In this document: positions 59,535 through 64,000 of the stretch, piece after piece | Layout: the number at the start of each line of letters is the position of its first letter | How positions within the stretch are numbered: position 1 is the stretch's first letter | Assembly (NCBI GenBank): GCA_016790225.1 | Contig: JAEUOZ010000052.1 | Span: 124,001 to 188,000, forward strand | DNA length: 64,000 nt | From: Rubrivivax sp. | GTDB lineage: Bacteria > Pseudomonadota > Gammaproteobacteria > Burkholderiales > Burkholderiaceae | Direction: 5' to 3' | Translations under genes and position numbers: made by a program | The notes under the pieces: generated by a model | What the model saw: only the letters and a program-made list of their open reading frames with translations | The model's database searches: none | What the model was told of the DNA's origin: nothing

Positions 59535-60932
59535 TCAGTGCAGCGCCGACGAGGCGCGCACGGCCGGCAGCTTGAGCCGGAAGCGGCTGCCCACCTGGGC
59601 TTGCGATTCGGCCGTGAGATCGCCGCCCATCGCGCGCGCCAGCGAGCGCGCCCGTGCAAGCCCCAGGCCATAACCCTGCGTGCGCCGCGCGCCCGTGCCG
59701 AGGCGGTGGAAGGGTTCGAACAGGCGATGCATCTGCTCCGGGGCGATGCCCACGCCGCTGTCGGTGACGAGCACCGTCGCCCAGGGCTCCTCCAGCCCGA
59801 TCTCGACCATCACGTTGCCGCCCGTGTGGTTGTACTGGATCGCGTTGTGCACCAGCTGCTGCAGCACCTCGCGCACGCGGCTGGCATCGGCCAGCGCATG
59901 GGCGGTTTCCTCGGGCATGCCGATCTGCCCGACGAAGATGAGCACCACGCCGGCACGCTGGGCCATGCCTTCGCAGCCGCGGATGACTTCCTGCGCCACG
60001 CTGGACAGCTTCACGTGGGAGCGCGTGAGCTTGAGCTGGCCGGCTTCGGCACTGTTCATGTCCAGCACGTCGTTGACCAGGTTCAGCAGCTGCATGCCGG
60101 CGGTCTGGATGTGATCGATCTTCTCGCGCACGCCGCCATCCAGGTGCTGCGGCCCGTTGAGCAGCAGATCGGTGAAGCCGATCACGGCATTCAGCGGGGT
60201 GCGCAGTTCGTGGCTCAGGCGCGAAAGCAGCTCGGTCTTGGTCTGGCTCACGGCAACCGCGCGGTCACGCTCGCGTTCGGCCTCGCGCCGGGCCTCCTGC
60301 GCCTGACGCGCCTCCACCTGGGCCGTGCGGTCCTGGAAAAGGCACAGGTAGACCGGCGCGGCGCGGATCTCGCCGGCGCGCGGCAGCAGCTGCGTGACGC
60401 GCAGATCGACCCAGCGCACCTCGCCGCTGATCCTGCAGACACGCAGCTCCTCCAGCCCCACGACCGAGACCGCATCGGCACGCGGCAGCAGGCCGATCAG
60501 CCGCTTCTCGCTTTGCTCGTCAGCCATCAGGCGGCGCAAGGGCAGCTGCATCGTGCGACCCGCGACCGCCAGGCCCAGCTCGTCCAGCGCCAGTGAATTG
60601 GCGTCGGTGATCATGCCGCGCCCGTCCACCAGCACCGCCGGCACGGGCAGCGAGCGGAAGACGCGGGCAAACCAGTCCAGCGAGGCTTCGACGCGCTGCT
60701 GGCTCTCCCGGTGATCCAGGGCCTGCGTTTCCAGTTCGGACTGGTAGAAGCGAAAAGCCTCGCCCAGCGTGACGCGGCTGCTGCCGGCGCTGTCGATGAT
60801 GTGCTGCGCGCGCTCCAGATCGCCAGCGCGCAGCGCGTCGATCGCCTGCGTCAGGACGTGGTTGTCCTGGGCCAGCGCGCTGGCGGCCTGCTGCCGGCGC
60901 GATGGCTTGCCGGGCGGAGGATCCTCAGTCAT
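59535..60932 (-). CDS. PAS-containing soluble sensor histidine kinase
   Basis: A 465-residue kinase. A PAS domain spans about residues 100-220 (VPAVLVDGRGMITDANSLA), then a coiled coil. The H-box is LSRLSHELRTPLNAVIGF, and the ATP-binding domain has LVHNAIQYNHTGG, VTDSGVGIAPEQM and GYGLGLARAR. No membrane helix is present. ATG 60932 lies inside the 3' end of the CheB-CheR gene (8-bp overlap), so the two are translated together and probably form one signalling unit. There is no receiver domain in either protein. Confidence 0.9.
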   Translation of the reverse strand: MTEDPPPGKPSRRQQAASALAQDNHVLTQAIDALRAGDLERAQHIIDSAGSSRVTLGEAFRFYQSELETQALDHRESQQRVEASLDWFARVFRSLPVPAVLVDGRGMITDANSLALDELGLAVAGRTMQLPLRRLMADEQSEKRLIGLLPRADAVSVVGLEELRVCRISGEVRWVDLRVTQLLPRAGEIRAAPVYLCLFQDRTAQVEARQAQEARREAERERDRAVAVSQTKTELLSRLSHELRTPLNAVIGFTDLLLNGPQHLDGGVREKIDHIQTAGMQLLNLVNDVLDMNSAEAGQLKLTRSHVKLSSVAQEVIRGCEGMAQRAGVVLIFVGQIGMPEETAHALADASRVREVLQQLVHNAIQYNHTGGNVMVEIGLEEPWATVLVTDSGVGIAPEQMHRLFEPFHRLGTGARRTQGYGLGLARARSLARAMGGDLTAESQAQVGSRFRLKLPAVRASSALH

Positions 60933-63918
60933 GGCCCGGCCTGGCCTCGCCTTGGTTGCCGCCCAGTGTGCCGCTCTGAGCGTCGCCCTGCGCATCGCTC
61001 CACCAGGGCGTGATCTCCAGGTGGGTCACCACCGCGCCGGGCTCCGAAGAGCGCAGGCCCGCGGCGCTGGCCGCGCGCAAGGGCGACACATGCATCACGA
61101 ACCAGCGCTTGCGATCCGGTGCGTGGCAGGGATAGGTCAGGCGCAGCGCGTCCTGCGTGCCGGCCAGCACACGCTGCACGCCGCGCAGGATGTCGGCGGC
61201 ATCGGGGTTGGTGGAGCGCGCCAGCACCGCGAGGTAGTTCACGCCCGGGCCCACGCTGGCATCGCTGGCGCCGTTGTCGCGCGCAAAGCCCGACCAGGCC
61301 TGGTTCACCTGCACGATGGTGCCCTGCTCGTTCAGCAGCGCCACATGCTCGGGCAGCGAATCGATCAGCGCCTGCAGGCGCCGCGCATCGTGCAGCCGCG
61401 ACACGTCGATGACGCTCAGCACGGCGCGGCGTGTGCCCAGCGACCGGTCGCCATAACCGATCACCCGCACCAGGAAGCGCGTGCTGCCGGGGCCGGAGAC
61501 CTCGCGCTCGCGCGGATGCAGGCCATCCAGCGCCGCGCGCAGATCCTCGATCAGGCCGGGGTAGTCGATCTGCGGATTGAAATCGGTCAGCGAGCGGCCG
61601 ATGTCGCTGACGCGCAGACGGAACAGCAGGGCCGCTTCCGGCGTGAAGCGCAGCAGGGCCAGCGAATCGCTGACAAACACCGTGGCGATGCCGGTGGCCT
61701 GCGACATGCCTTCCAGATCGGCGTGCAGCGCATTCACCTGGTCGAGCTTGGCGTTGTATTCGGCGTTGACCGTGAACAGCTCTTCGTTGACCGACTGCAG
61801 CTCCTCGTTGGTGCTCTGCAGCTCTTCGTTGGACGACATCAGCTCTTCGTTCGTCGCCTGCAGTTCCTCGTTGGCGGCCTCGAGTTCCTCGATGTTGCTC
61901 TGCAGCGTGGCGCGGGATTCCGCCAGTTCGCGCTCCAGGGCGGCCAGGCGGTCCAGATCGGCCGCCAGCAGCGGCCGCTCCTGCGGCGCATCCTGGGCCG
62001 ATACGCGCCGCTCCTCGAAAGTGACCAGCAGGCAGGGTTCCAGCTTCTCGTCGCCCGGCAGTGGCCGCACCACCACCTGCACCCACAGGCTGGCATCGTC
62101 ATCGTCCAGGGCCACGGGCGTGGCCTGCACCGTCTGCCGCTGCTGCAGGGCCTGGGTGATCGCATAGCCGACCACGCCGGCCAGGCGTGGCGGCAGCAGC
62201 CGCAGGGCGTCCAGGTTGGCCTGCCCGGCCGGCACGCGCAGGTAGCGCTCGGTCGGCCCCCAGGCGTGCAGCAGCTGCCGGCTCGGGGAGACCAGCAGCG
62301 TCAGGGGCACATAGGCCTGCACCAGCGAGCGCAGGCCTTCGTCGACCATCGAAGGCGGTTGTGCGGCGTACGCTGCCTGCAAGGCCCCGGGTGCATTGCG
62401 GCTGGTCGCGCGCGAGGTGCCAAAACCATCGCGCACGGCCAGCGTGGTGAGCACCGGCCGCACCAGCCGGAACAGCTTGTTGGACTGGTCGATGACCTGG
62501 AAGTCCGGCTGCAGCGCGCCCAGCGATTCGCTGCCGCCCAGGAACAGCAGGCCTCCGGGCACCAGCGCAAACTGCAGGCGGCGCATGACACGCTCCTGCG
62601 CCTCGGCCTGGAAATAGATGAGCGTGTTGCGGCAGACCACCACGTCCATCTTCGTGAAGGGCGCGTCTTCCAGCAGGTTGTGGCGGGCAAACAGCACCGA
62701 CTGGCGCAGCTCCGGCCGCACCGTGAGGCGCTCTTCGCTGAGCAGGAAATGCTGGCCCAGGCGGGCCGGTGTGAGGGTCTCGGCGGCGCCCACGGGGTAG
62801 GCGCCCGCGCTGGCCACGCCCAGGAAGCGCGGGTCGATGTCGGTGGCGAAGACCTTGATGCCAGGCCAGTTCTGCGCCTCGTGGCAGGCCTCCATCGCAA
62901 CGATGGCCAGCGAGTAGGCCTCTTCGCCGGTGGCGCAGCCCGCGCACCAGATGCGCAGCGGTTGCTGCGCGCGCTGCTGGCGCAGCAGCAGCTTCAGATG
63001 CAGCCCCAGCGCCTCGAAGGCCAGGGGGTCGCGGAAGAAGCCGGTGACGGGAATCAGCAGCTCGCGCCGCAGCAGCTCGGACTCTTCGGCAGTGGATTCC
63101 ACCTGCAGCGCATAGTCGGAGACGGACGCGCAGCCCAGCACGGCCATGCGGCGCTCGATGCGGCGCATCACCGTGGGCAGCTTGTACTGGCTGAAATCGA
63201 CGCCGGCGCGCGTGCGCAGCGTCTCGAAGATGGTCTGCAGCGCGGGCTTGACGGAGGTGCCGGACACCAGCTCCCCGCCCGGCAGGCGCGCCGCATTGCC
63301 GCTGCTGAGCGAGACCGCGCGCTGCGCCAGGCCTTCCGGCGGCAGCACGGCATCGACAGCGGTCGAGGCCATCGCGCTGCGCGGCATGCTGTCAAAGCGC
63401 GCGGTGGCCGGATCCTGCGCGAGCACATAGCCGCCGCTGGCGCGCAGCGCGGCCGCACCGGAGGCGCCATCCGATCCCGAACCGGAGAGCACCACGCCGA
63501 TGGAGCGTTCCGGCAGCGAGCGGGCCAGCGAACGGAAGAACTGGTCCACAGGCAGCGAGACGCCCTGCAGCGGCCGCGGCGCAAACACCAGATGCTCTTC
63601 TTCCAGCGTCATGAGCACGCCGGGCGGCATCAGGTAGATGTGGTCGGCTTCCAGCGATTCACCGGCCACCGCCTCGCGCACGGGCACCTGCGTATGCCGC
63701 GCCAGCAGCTCGGCCATCATCGAGCGGTGGTCAGGGGCCAGATGCTGGATGACGACGAAGGCCGCCTGCGTGGGCGGCTGCACCGCGCCGAAGAAGCGCT
63801 GCAAGGCCTCCAGGCCGCCTGCCGATGCGCCAACCGCGATCACCCAGGGGTGACCCCGGGGGCCTGGGGCCGCAGTCGGCGCCACAGGCAAGGCATCGTC
63901 AGGCGTTTCGAGGTTCAA
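60925..63918 (-). CDS. CheB-CheR fusion protein with coiled coil and PAS domains
   Basis: A 997-residue multidomain protein. The CheB methylesterase domain (about 25-210) has the triad S32 (GASAGG), H59 (VIQHLAPDH) and D150 (SGSGSDGASG). The CheR methyltransferase domain (about 225-490) has TGFFRDPLAFE, WCAGCATGEEAYSLA and VVCRNTLIYF. A heptad coiled coil with repeated NEELQ units (about 670-750) and PAS-like domains follow. Such fusions usually feed a histidine kinase, here the separate gene overlapping its end. TTG 63918 with GGAG upstream is the probable start; no ATG fits. Confidence 0.9.
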   Translation of the reverse strand: MNLETPDDALPVAPTAAPGPRGHPWVIAVGASAGGLEALQRFFGAVQPPTQAAFVVIQHLAPDHRSMMAELLARHTQVPVREAVAGESLEADHIYLMPPGVLMTLEEEHLVFAPRPLQGVSLPVDQFFRSLARSLPERSIGVVLSGSGSDGASGAAALRASGGYVLAQDPATARFDSMPRSAMASTAVDAVLPPEGLAQRAVSLSSGNAARLPGGELVSGTSVKPALQTIFETLRTRAGVDFSQYKLPTVMRRIERRMAVLGCASVSDYALQVESTAEESELLRRELLIPVTGFFRDPLAFEALGLHLKLLLRQQRAQQPLRIWCAGCATGEEAYSLAIVAMEACHEAQNWPGIKVFATDIDPRFLGVASAGAYPVGAAETLTPARLGQHFLLSEERLTVRPELRQSVLFARHNLLEDAPFTKMDVVVCRNTLIYFQAEAQERVMRRLQFALVPGGLLFLGGSESLGALQPDFQVIDQSNKLFRLVRPVLTTLAVRDGFGTSRATSRNAPGALQAAYAAQPPSMVDEGLRSLVQAYVPLTLLVSPSRQLLHAWGPTERYLRVPAGQANLDALRLLPPRLAGVVGYAITQALQQRQTVQATPVALDDDDASLWVQVVVRPLPGDEKLEPCLLVTFEERRVSAQDAPQERPLLAADLDRLAALERELAESRATLQSNIEELEAANEELQATNEELMSSNEELQSTNEELQSVNEELFTVNAEYNAKLDQVNALHADLEGMSQATGIATVFVSDSLALLRFTPEAALLFRLRVSDIGRSLTDFNPQIDYPGLIEDLRAALDGLHPREREVSGPGSTRFLVRVIGYGDRSLGTRRAVLSVIDVSRLHDARRLQALIDSLPEHVALLNEQGTIVQVNQAWSGFARDNGASDASVGPGVNYLAVLARSTNPDAADILRGVQRVLAGTQDALRLTYPCHAPDRKRWFVMHVSPLRAASAAGLRSSEPGAVVTHLEITPWWSDAQGDAQSGTLGGNQGEARPGHD

Positions 63919-64000
63919 GGGGGGGCTCCGGCGGGCAGGGGCTCTGGCGAACGCAGGCCGGCGGCCTCCGAACGGACAGTCACTCCCGACCCGCTGTCAC

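Overview
The window is strongly GC-rich chromosomal DNA of a betaproteobacterium, most likely Burkholderiales (Rubrivivax/Leptothrix/Roseateles-like). The evidence is the metX-metW pair, a proteobacterial gshA, a Lys/Ala-tailed SWIB protein, a PEP-CTERM protein, type 2 pyrF and the codon use. Assignments rest on reading motifs and gene order; no database search was possible.

Layout. (1) 1-1996: edge of an accessory, less GC-rich stretch. It holds two unrecognised convergent genes, one with a possible degenerate DEDD-nuclease fold and a C-terminal membrane helix, then about 680 bp of apparently decayed DNA. (2) 1997-18064: housekeeping and stress genes: an MBL hydrolase, two regulators, two M48 peptidases, trxC, moaC, a SWIB protein, uvrA, recQ, a cupin, ssb, a rhodanese, gshA and metW. 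(3) 18067-22663: metX behind a well-supported SAM-II riboswitch and intrinsic terminator, a divergent haloacetate-dehalogenase-like gene, an FMN-binding glutamate-synthase-like protein and a GST. (4) 22751-51317: a large nucleobase/nucleoside block. It contains upp; a lone F0 subunit c gene; an MmyB-like regulator with URC4 and URC1 (uracil catabolism); two TonB-dependent receptors; two BMP-type substrate-binding proteins; adenosine deaminase; a three-gene ABC importer with cdd and a purine nucleoside phosphorylase; a BLUF blue-light protein; deoC; a lipoprotein 5'-nucleotidase; deoA; purB and pyrF. mobB and a phytanoyl-CoA dioxygenase-like gene sit inside it. (5) 51318-54273: a PEP-CTERM protein with a structured upstream region, and an M14 carboxypeptidase. 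(6) 54423-63918: a LytTR two-component pair, a class II glutamine amidotransferase, a geranylgeranyl-reductase-like flavoprotein, a DksA/TraR protein with an eRF1-like partner, and a histidine kinase overlapping a CheB-CheR-PAS fusion.

How the genes fit together. Block 4 reads as an outside-to-inside scavenging route. Outer-membrane receptors and a surface or periplasmic nucleotidase would supply nucleosides, and BMP proteins plus the ABC importer would bring them in. Cdd, Add, PNP and DeoA would strip amino groups and sugars, DeoC would break deoxyribose phosphate, and Upp plus URC1/URC4 would handle uracil. PurB and PyrF are the matching biosynthetic steps. The BLUF protein between the phosphorylase and deoC, with its key photochemical residues intact, raises the untested possibility of light-linked control.

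The strongest regulatory find is the metX leader: aptamer, terminator and a possible antiterminator can all be drawn from the sequence. The oddest gene is the isolated subunit c gene at 24577.
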